Assembly: GCF_003026215.1 (NCBI RefSeq)
Contig: NZ_PYOC01000001.1
Coordinates: 124,001-188,000 of the forward strand
DNA from: Photobacterium indicum
Lineage (GTDB): Bacteria > Pseudomonadota > Gammaproteobacteria > Enterobacterales > Vibrionaceae
DNA length: 64,000 nt
Reading direction: 5' to 3'
Position numbers and translations under genes: made by a program. Under the pieces are notes generated by a model. That model searched no databases, was not told the DNA's origin, and saw nothing but the letters and a program-made list of their open reading frames with translations. Of this stretch, positions 46,802 to 55,738 are shown in pieces. Each line of letters begins with the position of its first letter. Position 1 is the first letter of the stretch.

Positions 46802-46818
46802 GGCTCTGTCGCAAAGTT
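46802..46818 (+). repeat. relic of a third IS6-family end
   Basis: GGCTCTGTCGCAAAGTT resembles the IS6 family terminal repeat (GGCTCTGTTGCAAA). No transposase or partner end is attached. It lies 58 bases after the right end of copy 1 and suggests older insertions at this spot. Confidence 0.45.
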
Positions 46819-46854
46819 CTGTAGAAGTACAAGTGTACTGATTTTCAGATACAG

Positions 46855-47031
46855 TTAGGCTGCTAGCGCGTAAAACTGCTCCCAAAAAATCAAACATAAG
46901 ACGATAACACCGAGTAAAAAAGCGTGTTGGTATGTTTTGTTTTTGTTCTTCTTCACTGTTGAGCGGCATTTAAGCCTAGTTGCGTGACGTTCAGCATTTA
47001 AGGTATAACGGGGATAATATATAGGGGTCAT
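46855..47031 (-). CDS. 58-aa small membrane protein divergent from the SgrR-like gene
   Basis: Starts at the ATG at 47031, which has AAGGAG nine bases upstream. A basic N-terminal half (RHATRLKCRSTVKKNKNKT) is followed by one hydrophobic helix at about residues 37-57 and almost no tail. An in-frame start at 47109 would overlap the SgrR-like gene and is not used. In enteric bacteria the gene divergent from sgrR is sgrS, which encodes the small protein SgrT. This protein does not resemble SgrT, but occupies the same place. Function unknown. Confidence 0.6.
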   Translation of the reverse strand: MTPIYYPRYTLNAERHATRLKCRSTVKKNKNKTYQHAFLLGVIVLCLIFWEQFYALAA

Positions 47032-47094
47032 AGTTACCAGCTCCTTATTCTTTATATGTTTATTATCTAAATATTTACCGGAATAAAGAACGAT

Positions 47095-48816
47095 ATGATG
47101 TCTAATCAAGGTTCCCCTTTTATCTCATTGGTTCACTTACAGCGTTTGAAGCAACTGTATAGTGCTTTTGGCCAGACGCCATCTTATGTCGATATGAATC
47201 AACTGACAGGCATCTTTTTCTGCTCAGACAGAAATGCCAGTAAGTTAATGAACATATTAAAAAATAAAGGCTTTATTGAGTGGGTGCCAGGGCGGGGGCG
47301 CGGTAATAAATCGGCCCTATCACTACCAATGTCTTTTGAAGAAATACTACTGAAACAGCTTGAGTATCAAGTTTGTTCAGGGAAAATCAATGAGGCGTTC
47401 GTATACGCTGAGCACTTTGAAAAGCGCACTCTTTTGCAAAAGAAGCTTCCCCTTTGGTTGAATGAAACAAAAGTTGAGTTATCAAAAGCAAATACCTTAC
47501 TGTATATCGTGTCTTATTCATTCCCAGAATGTCGACCTATGTATGCACGGTCTTCCAGTTCTATCTTGTTATTAGAAGCAGTCTTCGACACACTCGTTCG
47601 TTATGACGAAGACACAGGCAAAATTCGTCCTCATCTCGCACATCATTATTATTTTAAGGATAATCAGTACCACTTCCGATTACGTCCTGATATCTATTTT
47701 CATAATGGTGAACGATTAAGGCCACAGCATATAAAAAGTTGTTTTGATTATCGTTGTATAACAGAACATCCCTATCTGATTTTATATCGTCATGTCGAAA
47801 AAATAGAAATAAAAGATGATTGGGTCATCTTTCATTTGAAACAAAAAGATCCCACCTTTTTACACCTATTGACTGATATCCATAGTGCAGTCTTTTATAT
47901 GGATCCGACTCAAACCAAGGTCTCTGAAGATAAATTTAACCAAGCTATTGGAACAGGGGCATATAGCCTCTTTCACCAAGAAAAAGATCATTGGATATTG
48001 AGTAAATTTGACCGTTATTTTGGTATTGGAGGATTAATTGAACGTGCGGAATTTTGGTCTACACAACATCAAGAAGCAATTCAATCAGGGCATGTTTATG
48101 AAAAATGTCCCGTTCAACCGGAAGACCATGAAAACGCCCATTCTGTTGAGCAGCATGCTTGCGTTACTTTAGAGTTTGCCAACCATAAGAATCCATTAAG
48201 TATTGATGAACGGGCTTGGTTAATACACAAGATTCGACAGTTTGCTGTAGCTCACAACACACCAATCAACTCACTTGCCAATAGTATTATGCCTTACCAT
48301 CAAAAAAGAGCCTTTCATCTTTTTCATCATACGATGAAAAAGCCAGAGAGAACTATTTCGGTTCAATACCGAAAAGGGGATGAATGGGAGTTAAAACCAC
48401 TCTTTGACTACCTTGATTTATACGGTATTTCAGTTTCACATCATGTCGTCGAAAGAAGTAATTATCCATGGAATGGTAGTGACGGTGTTGATTTGTATTA
48501 TAGCTGTTATGTCTTTGGTAATAATCTGTCTTTTCAATACTACGAATGGTTACTCACAGGTAATATTTTTCAAACCTGTTTAAATGTAAAAGAGCGACGT
48601 AGCCTGTTACTTTTTGTTGATACCATAATGCAAGAAAGTAGTGATAATACTGATTTTATGGAAAAGCTTTACCGTGGAGAAGATTGGTTAATTCAAAATT
48701 GCCATTACATTCCGTTATGGCGTGATCACGCCTTCTACAACATCTCAGACAAACTACATGGTAAGAAAATGGACAACATGGGTGTGATGTCGTTAGCTCA
48801 ACTTTGGTTAGAGTAA
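47095..48816 (+). CDS. SgrR-like transcriptional regulator
   Basis: 573 aa. N-terminal SgrR-type winged helix (about residues 10-110, with LTGIFFCSDRNASKLMNILKNKGFIEWVPGRGRGNKSAL) and a C-terminal SBP_bac_5 solute-binding domain (about 155-500, with LLEAVFDTLVRYDEDTGKIRPHLAHHYY and FHNGERLRPQHIK). E. coli SgrR (551 aa) senses sugar-phosphate stress and activates the sRNA SgrS. It lies between two directly repeated IS6 copies and may have arrived with them. A second Met at 47098 is an alternative start. Confidence 0.85.
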   Translation: MMSNQGSPFISLVHLQRLKQLYSAFGQTPSYVDMNQLTGIFFCSDRNASKLMNILKNKGFIEWVPGRGRGNKSALSLPMSFEEILLKQLEYQVCSGKINEAFVYAEHFEKRTLLQKKLPLWLNETKVELSKANTLLYIVSYSFPECRPMYARSSSSILLLEAVFDTLVRYDEDTGKIRPHLAHHYYFKDNQYHFRLRPDIYFHNGERLRPQHIKSCFDYRCITEHPYLILYRHVEKIEIKDDWVIFHLKQKDPTFLHLLTDIHSAVFYMDPTQTKVSEDKFNQAIGTGAYSLFHQEKDHWILSKFDRYFGIGGLIERAEFWSTQHQEAIQSGHVYEKCPVQPEDHENAHSVEQHACVTLEFANHKNPLSIDERAWLIHKIRQFAVAHNTPINSLANSIMPYHQKRAFHLFHHTMKKPERTISVQYRKGDEWELKPLFDYLDLYGISVSHHVVERSNYPWNGSDGVDLYYSCYVFGNNLSFQYYEWLLTGNIFQTCLNVKERRSLLLFVDTIMQESSDNTDFMEKLYRGEDWLIQNCHYIPLWRDHAFYNISDKLHGKKMDNMGVMSLAQLWLE

Positions 48817-49050
48817 GCTAACAAATAAGAATCGCTATGTTCATGATTAGGTGCCTCAACCCGAACAAAATTCAGGGTTGTTCGACGAAACTTATTGTCG
48901 CTAGCAATGGATTTAAACAACGAAAACGCGTCTAGCTGATCATTACCCTCAGTGATAACACTTTTGATAATGTATTACATTTTATCGTTACTTAAACACA
49001 CTGATTAAATTGGACTTCACGATAAGGCGAGTGTTGTACTTCACTGAGAG
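48817..49050. other. intergenic region after the SgrR-like gene
   Basis: About 230 bases without a recognised gene, promoter or terminator. It ends at the outer IS6 repeat. Confidence 0.3.
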
Positions 49051-49068
49051 GGCTCTGTTGCAAATAAT
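49051..49068 (+). repeat. orphan IS6 end abutting copy 2
   Basis: GGCTCTGTTGCAAATAAT is a complete IS6-type terminal repeat directly beside the left end of copy 2 (GGGTCTGTTGC from 49070). Two left ends in tandem suggest that copy 2 inserted beside, or recombined into, an older IS6 element. Confidence 0.6.
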
Positions 49069-49069
49069 T

Positions 49070-49929
49070 GGGTCTGTTGCAAAAAATTCAGCCAAGGCTC
49101 AGAATTCCGTCTTTCCCATCTAACCTAGCGACTCAATGACCAACCACGAATTTAAATGGAAACACTTTGCCCCTGAGATCATCCTTTGGAGTCTTCGTTG
49201 GTATGGTTCGACCCCAATGAGCTACGCGAACCTCAGCGACATGCTGGCAGAGCGAGGGATTTCGGTGAATCGTTCGACCATTTATCGTTGGTTCATTGAA
49301 TATTCCCCTAAATTACGTAAGAAGTTACGTCGCCATCAATTCATCCGGACTGACTCATCGTGGCAGCTTGATGAAACCTACGTCAAAGTGAAGGGGAAAT
49401 GGCACTACCTTTACCGTGCCATCAATAAGCAAGGCGAAACGCTGGATTTCTATTTTTCCCACAAACGCAATAAAGAGGCTGTTTATCAGTTCCTTAAACG
49501 GTGCCTGAGATATTACGACGTAGATAATCAGCCTAAAACGTTAAACACCGACAAGCATTCCTCATACGCCAATGCGATTGCCCGTTTGAAGAAGGAAGGA
49601 CGACTGCGAGCGGATGTCGAGCAGCGGCAAGTTAAGTGCCTCAATAATGGTATTGAGTCCGATCACGCCCCCATCAAGAAGCTCGTTGTAGCCACCGGCG
49701 GTTTCAAAATACGAAAGCGAGCCTGGTCAACCATCCAGGGATTCGAATCATTACGGATGTTGAACAAAGGCCAGTTTGATTTTTGGCTTCGTCATGATGA
49801 ACGTAAAACTCTTGTGCGGGAGAGATCCGCCTTCATGAATCGTCTCTTCAATGTTGAGGTTGTTTACCAGTAATCATTGAGCCCATCACTGGGGTCGCTC
49901 TGCCTTACCTGATTAGTTGCAACAGACCC
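49070..49929 (+). mobile_element. IS6-family insertion sequence, copy 2
   Basis: 860 bp with ends GGGTCTGTTGCAA and TTGCAACAGACCC (perfect inverted repeat). The same orientation as copy 1, 2.3 kb away. Flanks AAATAATT and ATCGATTT do not match, so there is no target duplication. The two copies bracket the SgrR-like gene like a pseudo-compound transposon. Confidence 0.88.
49136..49873 (+). CDS. IS6-family transposase, copy 2
   Basis: 245-aa DDE transposase, about 95% identical to copy 1, with the same catalytic segments (DETYVKVKGKW, LNTDKHSSY, NNGIESDHAPIK). Differences include H4 for P4, S for C at two positions and an altered C-terminal EVVYQ. The reading frame is intact. Confidence 0.93.
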   Translation: MTNHEFKWKHFAPEIILWSLRWYGSTPMSYANLSDMLAERGISVNRSTIYRWFIEYSPKLRKKLRRHQFIRTDSSWQLDETYVKVKGKWHYLYRAINKQGETLDFYFSHKRNKEAVYQFLKRCLRYYDVDNQPKTLNTDKHSSYANAIARLKKEGRLRADVEQRQVKCLNNGIESDHAPIKKLVVATGGFKIRKRAWSTIQGFESLRMLNKGQFDFWLRHDERKTLVRERSAFMNRLFNVEVVYQ

Positions 49930-50115
49930 ATCGATTTAATGTTAACTAAAAACAGGATGAAGACGCTGCAGCTCTAGAGACATTGAATTAACAGATTTGG
50001 TTTTCTGGCATAATCGATGGATTTATTAAGGGGGCTGAATCTAATATTGAGTTATGGCAGATGAAGTAGAACAAGGAAAGTTAATACAAAGATCAAACAA
50101 CATACGAAATCTATT

Positions 50116-50134
50116 GATAATGGTTATCATTTGC
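50116..50134. promoter_or_regulatory. probable Fur-type box
   Basis: GATAATGGTTATCATTTGC agrees with the classical Fur box GATAATGATAATCATTATC at 15 of 19 positions. It is 60 bases upstream of the start of the putative metal exporter, as expected for Fur or the manganese-responsive Mur. Confidence 0.65.
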
Positions 50135-50192
50135 ATTTAAATATACCGATACTCTTCTTTTTCGCGATTGAACATTTCGGAGCTATTTATTT

Positions 50193-51380
50193 ATGGCATC
50201 ACAGATCAAGCAACCAAGCCAGCTACAAGAGCATACAATATGGCGCTTAACGAATAAACGCCTCATCCTTCCTATTGTCTTGCTTGCTCTACTCGTGGTG
50301 ACGAATACCAGAGAGATCACTATTTCTGTTTTATCTGATGCTTTTTGGCAAGTCGCAACTTATGTTGCAGCAACCCTTGCTATCTACCATGCGATTTCAT
50401 CACGATTAAGTAATACCAATAAGCTTACTGGGCTACTCAATAGAAGTGCTTATTTCCAGGTTTTATTTTCTGCCTCTATGGGGGCTTTACCAGGGTGCGG
50501 GGGGGCGATTGTTGTTATTACGCAATATGTAAAAGGTCGGCTCAGTTTTGGTTCCGTTGTTGCCGTACTCACCGCAACCATGGGAGATGCAGCCTTTTTA
50601 TTGCTTGCAGCCCAACCTAAAACTGGCTTATTGGTTATCAGCATAGGATTTGTTGTAGGTTTGCTCTCTGGTTGGATTGTCGATGCTATTCACGGTGAGC
50701 ATTTCATGCGACCTGCCATTAAAGACACACCTATCCCATCTTGTGCTAATAAAAAGGAAGCACATCAACCCCCACTAAAGTTACAAGGTCACTTTTGGAA
50801 ATGGATGTTATTACCAGCCTCGGTTATTGCCATTATGGGGTCATTGCAAATTAACATTGATCACTTTTTTCATCTTGAAAACGGTACGATCAACGTTATT
50901 GGTGCAGCTGCGGCCATTGTTTCTATTATTTTGTGGGCGATAAGCCGAGACATTACAGATTATGAATCTGCGGTATCAGAAGATCCCAAAGAGCAAACCA
51001 ATACACTTTTTCAACGAGTCGCTCAAGATACCAATTTTGTAACAAGCTGGGTAATTTGTGCTTTCTTATTATTTGAATTAACGATGTATTGGACCGGAAT
51101 CAATTTAGCATCAGCATTTACAGAATGGTCTGCTTACATTCCCCTTATGGGGGTTGTTATTGGTTTACTGCCAGGCTGTGGTCCTCAAATATTAGTCACC
51201 AGCCTCTATATCAGTGGTGCAGTGCCACTGTCTGCACAGTTGGGCAATTCAATCAGCAATGACGGCGATGCTTTGTTTCCAGCAATTGTACTTGCACCTA
51301 AAGCAGCCCTGATGGCAACGATATATTCGTCGATCCCAGCAGTGATTGTTGCTTACGGCTATTACTACCTTTTCGAATAA
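50193..51380 (+). CDS. putative heavy-metal/manganese exporter (ArsP_2 / DUF2899 type)
   Basis: 395-aa polytopic inner-membrane protein of about ten helices. Two PGCG motifs, in GALPGCGGAIVV (residues 100-103) and GLLPGCGPQILV (about 329), start the two halves, and each half continues with GxxVAVL..MGDAAFLLLA / ISNDGDALFPAIVLAP. This internal duplication with Gly-Asp-Ala blocks is typical of the putative 10-TM metal exporter family ArsP_2. A Fur-type box precedes it. Substrate and direction are not proven. Confidence 0.75.
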   Translation: MASQIKQPSQLQEHTIWRLTNKRLILPIVLLALLVVTNTREITISVLSDAFWQVATYVAATLAIYHAISSRLSNTNKLTGLLNRSAYFQVLFSASMGALPGCGGAIVVITQYVKGRLSFGSVVAVLTATMGDAAFLLLAAQPKTGLLVISIGFVVGLLSGWIVDAIHGEHFMRPAIKDTPIPSCANKKEAHQPPLKLQGHFWKWMLLPASVIAIMGSLQINIDHFFHLENGTINVIGAAAAIVSIILWAISRDITDYESAVSEDPKEQTNTLFQRVAQDTNFVTSWVICAFLLFELTMYWTGINLASAFTEWSAYIPLMGVVIGLLPGCGPQILVTSLYISGAVPLSAQLGNSISNDGDALFPAIVLAPKAALMATIYSSIPAVIVAYGYYYLFE

Positions 51381-51610
51381 GAAATCACTAAATATGAATT
51401 TTTCACGTATTTTGCATGGTAAGTTAATCAATTATCCGTCAATAAATACGTATATTCAGGCAATAAAATAGCAAAAATTAAAGATATAAACACGACAAAC
51501 AAATATTAGCCGAGGTGTCAATAGGTGATTTCCCCCCTTCTTTGTTGGTCCTCTCTCGGTTATAGTTTCTTTCGTAGACAGGGAGCATACTTCACTGCTA
51601 TCTGCCTGCA
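51381..51610. other. intergenic region after the metal exporter
   Basis: About 230 bases. AGCCGAG near 51510 and CTCGGTT near 51555 could pair as a hairpin of a leader or a terminator. No ORF with a ribosome site. Confidence 0.3.
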
Positions 51611-51628
51611 GTATCCAACTTTGGATAC
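51611..51628. promoter_or_regulatory. perfect palindrome GTATCCAA-CT-TTGGATAC
   Basis: An 18-bp dyad with eight-base arms. A half-site TTGGATAC recurs at 51683-51690. It lies just before the possible promoter of the candidate small RNA, so it is a likely operator. Confidence 0.55.
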
Positions 51629-51640
51629 ATGCCAATAGAG

Positions 51641-51769
51641 TTTACTTTTATATATACCCTCATATTTTAGATATGAACTTTATTGGATACCTCTTCTACA
51701 CGTCGTACAGGATTGTGCTCTTCGGAGTCAAGCTCTTGTCTTTGCCGGTCTTATGACCGGCTTTTTTTT
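51641..51769 (+). ncRNA. candidate small RNA
   Basis: A region with no ORF ends in a strong terminator (51744-51769). A possible promoter has TTTACT near 51641 and TATTTT about 16 bases further on; the transcript would be about 95-100 nt. The next gene starts 115 bases after the terminator, and the upstream gene ended 260 bases before, so the terminator needs its own transcript. Not recognised as Spot 42, RyhB, Qrr or another known Vibrio sRNA. Long read-through from the exporter gene remains possible. Confidence 0.45.
51744..51769 (+). terminator. strong rho-independent terminator
   Basis: GCCGGTC-TTAT-GACCGGC followed by seven or eight T. A perfect seven-base GC-rich stem. Confidence 0.9.
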
Positions 51770-51883
51770 ACCTTTATTTACGATTTTGTTTAATAAACAC
51801 TCCGCTTCTGGTTGTAACATTTCTGCTATCTATTAGACTAACTCTCATTCTCAATTTAATCCTGATACTGCTAGGCTAAACGA

Positions 51884-52594
51884 GTGAAAGACAACATTGA
51901 TCCATCCTTGCTCCATATTTTTAATCAACTTCCTGGTTGCTGGGGGTGTAAAGATGAAGATTCTGTCTTTGTTTACGCTAATTCAGAATACGGGAAAATA
52001 ATAGGTGTTGATCATCATTTAGATTGTATTGGTCGCACTGATTTTGATATGCCAAGCCCAACCATTGAATGTGCTCCCTCATTCCAAGAGCAGGATGTGC
52101 AAGTAATGACTTCAGGCCAGCGCATGCGAGTGCTTGATATACACCCTTATTCAGACGGAAGTTGGCGTGCACACTTATTCACAAAAACACCGTGGAAGAA
52201 TGAAGAGAATAAAACGGTTGGTACTATTTTTTCAGGTGTAGAACTAACAGATACCGCGATTCTAGAAGTCGGACATTGGATTTGCCGAGCCGCAGGTATT
52301 AGTAAAAATGATCAGGCTTCATTTAGCTTAGATTTACATAATCAAAAGGTAGCCATTAATACTCGTGAATCTGAAGTGCTTTTTTTATTACTTTACGGAA
52401 AAAAGCCTCAGTACATTGCAAAGGTACTTAATGTCTCAGTAAAAACAGTAGAAAACTATGTGTTGCGGTTACGTGAAAAATTTAACGCCAACTCCAAAGC
52501 AGAATTAATCGATTTAGCATTAGATTTAGGTTTTGGATCGCATATTCCAGAAAGCATGTTAAAACGCCAACTATCTGTAATACTTAAAGAATAA
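51884..52594 (+). CDS. PAS-LuxR family transcriptional regulator
   Basis: 236 aa, starting at GTG. The N-terminal PAS-like sensor (about residues 8-130, LPGCWGCKDEDSVFVYANSEYGKIIG) is followed by a LuxR/FixJ HTH at about 158-215 (TRESEVLFLLLYGKKPQYIAKVLNVSVKTVENYVLRLREKF). No receiver domain. This domain order is common among orphan Vibrio/Photobacterium regulators near aminoacid and iron genes. It might control the sRNA candidate or the exporter upstream, but no target is proven. Confidence 0.82.
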   Translation: MKDNIDPSLLHIFNQLPGCWGCKDEDSVFVYANSEYGKIIGVDHHLDCIGRTDFDMPSPTIECAPSFQEQDVQVMTSGQRMRVLDIHPYSDGSWRAHLFTKTPWKNEENKTVGTIFSGVELTDTAILEVGHWICRAAGISKNDQASFSLDLHNQKVAINTRESEVLFLLLYGKKPQYIAKVLNVSVKTVENYVLRLREKFNANSKAELIDLALDLGFGSHIPESMLKRQLSVILKE

Positions 52595-52797
52595 TTAAAA
52601 AACACAGTTCTTTCATATAATCCATGAATCTAAGTTTACGGTAATGAGGCTATTCCTTTAAATAATCAATTTTCAGATCAAATTTGACTCAGCTTAATAA
52701 AGCTAAAATACGTCCCATGAACCGCCATACAAGATGGCAATAAAAGCTGAAACGATACAATAAGTGCATCAGACTATTGATTATCATTGGGAATAAT

Positions 52798-52965
52798 ATG
52801 AAACCGTTTACAATTACTTACGTTATACATCCGCATTTTAATATACCGTTTAAATTTAACATTTTAGCGAACTCTGAAATTGATTCGATCAAAAATGCGG
52901 AAGAAGCCTTAAATACACGTCACCCTGAAGGGGTTAGTATCGTGACCTCAAATGAGCAATATTGA
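52798..52965 (+). CDS. small hypothetical protein
   Basis: 55 aa from the Met at 52798 (TTGGGAA seven bases before). Sequence KPFTITYVIHPHFNIPFKFNI then IKNAEEALNTRHPEGVSIVTS suggests a compact alpha/beta fold. An in-frame Met at 52777 is an alternative. No family recognised. It stands alone between the LuxR regulator and pdxH. Confidence 0.5.
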   Translation: MKPFTITYVIHPHFNIPFKFNILANSEIDSIKNAEEALNTRHPEGVSIVTSNEQY

Positions 52966-53067
52966 TTAATAATACTTTTGATAAATAGAAAGCTCAGTAT
53001 ATTCAGATCAAACAAATAGAAGCGTAGCTATTTCACTACACTTCTATTTGATAACATTTAGTTACAT

Positions 53068-53703
53068 TTAAGGTGCTAGACGATCAATATTCCAATGTGA
53101 TGATTCATGTGAATATATAAAACGATCGTGCAAACGGTTTTCTCCACCTTGCCAAAACTCAATCGAGTTAATTTTCACACGATACCCCCCCCAAAAAGTA
53201 GGTACAGGCACTTCACCTTGGGCAAATTTTTGTTTCAGTTCTAAATATTTGCCTTCTAACGCTTGTCGTGCAGAAATTCGATTACTTTGCTTACTTGCCC
53301 AAGCCGCTATTTGGCTTTCTTTAGGGCGAGAGGTGAAATATTTCATAACCTCTAACGAAGACAGTTTTTCGACCTCGCCTGTAATATGAACTTGGCGTTC
53401 AATAGCATGCCATGGAAAATGCAGACTTATCTTTGGATTATGGCTTAAATGAAGTGCTTTACGACTACCCAAGTTGGTATAAAAAATAAAGCCATCACGA
53501 TCAAAATGTTTCAGTAAAACGATACGTTGAAAAGGTTGACCTGATTCATCGACAGTAGCAACAGTCATCGCCGTTGGATCAGCAATTTTGGCATCTATCG
53601 CCTGCTGCAACCACTTCTTAAATAAAGGTAGTGGTTCATCTGGTAAATCATTACGACGTAGTCCACCTCGCGTATACTCACGACGAATATCAGACAAATC
53701 CAT
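53068..53703 (-). CDS. pdxH: pyridoxine/pyridoxamine 5'-phosphate oxidase
   Basis: 211-aa FMN enzyme that makes pyridoxal 5'-phosphate. The N-terminal [34 protein letters not shown]-binding [18 protein letters not shown] and [11 protein letters not shown], and the C-terminal [25 protein letters not shown] and WNIDRLAP are all family hallmarks. Full length. CGGAGATAACA precedes the ATG. It is monocistronic and gives PLP to, among many others, the diaminopropionate lyase in this window. Confidence 0.96.
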   Translation of the reverse strand: MDLSDIRREYTRGGLRRNDLPDEPLPLFKKWLQQAIDAKIADPTAMTVATVDESGQPFQRIVLLKHFDRDGFIFYTNLGSRKALHLSHNPKISLHFPWHAIERQVHITGEVEKLSSLEVMKYFTSRPKESQIAAWASKQSNRISARQALEGKYLELKQKFAQGEVPVPTFWGGYRVKINSIEFWQGGENRLHDRFIYSHESSHWNIDRLAP

Positions 53704-53917
53704 TGTTATCTCCGTTTATTGGCTCAAGCCTATATGCAATGATAGAAATTGTGCGCTTTGCTAATACGAAAAACAAGTACCAGCCTAACCTTAGCTTCTT
53801 TTCTTCAATAATTTATCCCTGATATATACTATGATGTTAGATCTCTGCAAGCGACTTCTTGTTTTCCAGACCTAAAATTTGTTAGCGTTTCATTCTAAAT
53901 AAAAGCTAGGTGCTAAC

Positions 53918-55738
53918 GTGCAAAAGAAAAAATACCTCACTTTACTCATCATTATTGGGCTGCTGCTAAGTGGACTAATAGCCAATGTGACTTATCAGCA
54001 AGCAAAAACACACCTTTCCGATAAAATTATCAATGATGTAAACCAACTTGGCGAAAAGTTAGATGCCCAGCTATCGCGTTATAGTCAATTACCCGAGGTG
54101 CTATCTAACGACCCACGACTATTAGCGCCACTCATTACAGACAAAACATCGACGACTCCTATTGCACAGCAATATCAAACAACCAGCCTTCTATTAGAAA
54201 CATGGGCTGAAAATATTAACGCCGATACCATTTATCTCATAAACCAAGCTGGCAATACAATTGCGGCAAGTAACTGGCAAAGTGACAAAAGCTTTGTTGC
54301 TCAGAACTACAGCTACCGGCCTTATTTCAAAGAGGCGATAGCTGGAAATCTTGGTCAATATTTTGCTCTAGGCATCAGCTCGCAAAAACGCGGTTATTAT
54401 TTTTCAGCCCCCGTTTATGAGCAAGATAACATTATTGGCGTATTGGTGATCAAAGTCGATTTGTCTTTAATAGAAGATATTTGGCAATACGATCAGATTG
54501 AGTATGCTATTACCGATAAGCAAGGCGTCATATTTTATAGCTCTGAAGATAACTGGTTATATCGTTCACTGACTATTTTAGATGATCAACAACGAGAACA
54601 AGTTGTTGCTTCACGCCAGTATGGTAAAACAGAGCTCAGTGCACTCAGTGAATACCAAGATTTAGCAACCTTTGAGCGCCAAGAAATCAGCAGTATAAAA
54701 ACACCAGATAATGGAAAAAAGAACGCCTATCTTATCGCGCACCACAGCATGGATAAAGCAGGTTGGAATATTTATGGATTTAGCCCAATCAGTACTGCCT
54801 ATCTATATGTTATGCAAGCTATTGTCATATTTACTGCTTTTTACATGTTGCTATGTTTTGCCCTTATGTCTTGGTTACAAACCATACTGACTAAAAAAGA
54901 GTTAGCACAACTCAATGATAAATTAGAACAGTTAGTCGTAGAACGAACACATAACTTATTAGAAACCAACCAACAGCTACGCGATACCATTGAGCAATAC
55001 GAGCGTAGCCAAGCAGAATTAAGACAAACTCAAAATGAATTAGTACAAGCCGCAAAATTAGCAATGCTCGGCGAGCTTTCTGCCAGTATAAACCACGAAA
55101 TCAATCAGCCATTAGCAGCAATGCGCACCTATGCGGAAAATAGCCGCAAGCTTTTGGTAAAAGAGCGCTATGATTCTGTCGCTAACAACATCGATGAGAT
55201 AATTAAGCTCAATATAATGGTGTCTGAAATCATTGCGCGATTTAAAATTTTTGCTCGTAAAACATCAATAGAAACCAATAGCTGTACTGTTGCTGCTGAC
55301 TCTATACGCTCATCTGTCAGCTTATTACGAAATAAACTAATCAAAAGTGGGGTGATTTTACGCTTAGGCGAACTACCTGATCACTTACGCGTTAGCGCAG
55401 ATGCCGTTCAATTAGAACAGGTGCTTATCAACCTATTGCATAATGCCATTCAGGCACTAGAACATACCTACTCACCTCAAATCGGCGTACAGTTAACTGA
55501 CAAAGGTGACAATGTCGAAATTCGTGTATGGGATAACGGCCCGGGTCTCGATGAATCTCAGAAACAACGTATTTTTACCCCTTTCTTTACCACAAAAAAA
55601 GATGGATTAGGCTTGGGACTCACTATTTCGAAAAGGATCATCGATTCTTTTTCTGGCAGCCTGATCATTCAAGATCATAGTGAAGGTGGTGCAGAATTTA
55701 TCATCAACCTGCCTTGCATTACTAAGGATGTACAATGA
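53918..55738 (+). CDS. dctB: DctB-type C4-dicarboxylate sensor histidine kinase
   Basis: 606 aa, starting at GTG. TM1 at residues 7-25, a long periplasmic double-PAS sensor (about 30-285), TM2 at about 292-315, a coiled coil, then the kinase core: H-box SINHEINQPLAAMRTYAENSRKLL, N-box LINLLHNAIQAL, G1 WDNGPGLDE, F TPFFTTK and G2 GLGLGLTISKRII. The layout and size match DctB. The stop overlaps the start of the next gene by four bases. No dctPQM transporter genes are in the window. Confidence 0.88.
   Translation: MQKKKYLTLLIIIGLLLSGLIANVTYQQAKTHLSDKIINDVNQLGEKLDAQLSRYSQLPEVLSNDPRLLAPLITDKTSTTPIAQQYQTTSLLLETWAENINADTIYLINQAGNTIAASNWQSDKSFVAQNYSYRPYFKEAIAGNLGQYFALGISSQKRGYYFSAPVYEQDNIIGVLVIKVDLSLIEDIWQYDQIEYAITDKQGVIFYSSEDNWLYRSLTILDDQQREQVVASRQYGKTELSALSEYQDLATFERQEISSIKTPDNGKKNAYLIAHHSMDKAGWNIYGFSPISTAYLYVMQAIVIFTAFYMLLCFALMSWLQTILTKKELAQLNDKLEQLVVERTHNLLETNQQLRDTIEQYERSQAELRQTQNELVQAAKLAMLGELSASINHEINQPLAAMRTYAENSRKLLVKERYDSVANNIDEIIKLNIMVSEIIARFKIFARKTSIETNSCTVAADSIRSSVSLLRNKLIKSGVILRLGELPDHLRVSADAVQLEQVLINLLHNAIQALEHTYSPQIGVQLTDKGDNVEIRVWDNGPGLDESQKQRIFTPFFTTKKDGLGLGLTISKRIIDSFSGSLIIQDHSEGGAEFIINLPCITKDVQ

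Noticed and set aside
46855..47109. Longer 84-aa version of the small membrane protein
   Set aside because: The extra 26 residues would overlap the SgrR-like start, and the strong ribosome site belongs to the internal Met at 47031.
45884..49929. Classical composite transposon
   Set aside because: The flanking IS6 copies have diverged by about 5%, and no 8-bp target duplication surrounds the unit.
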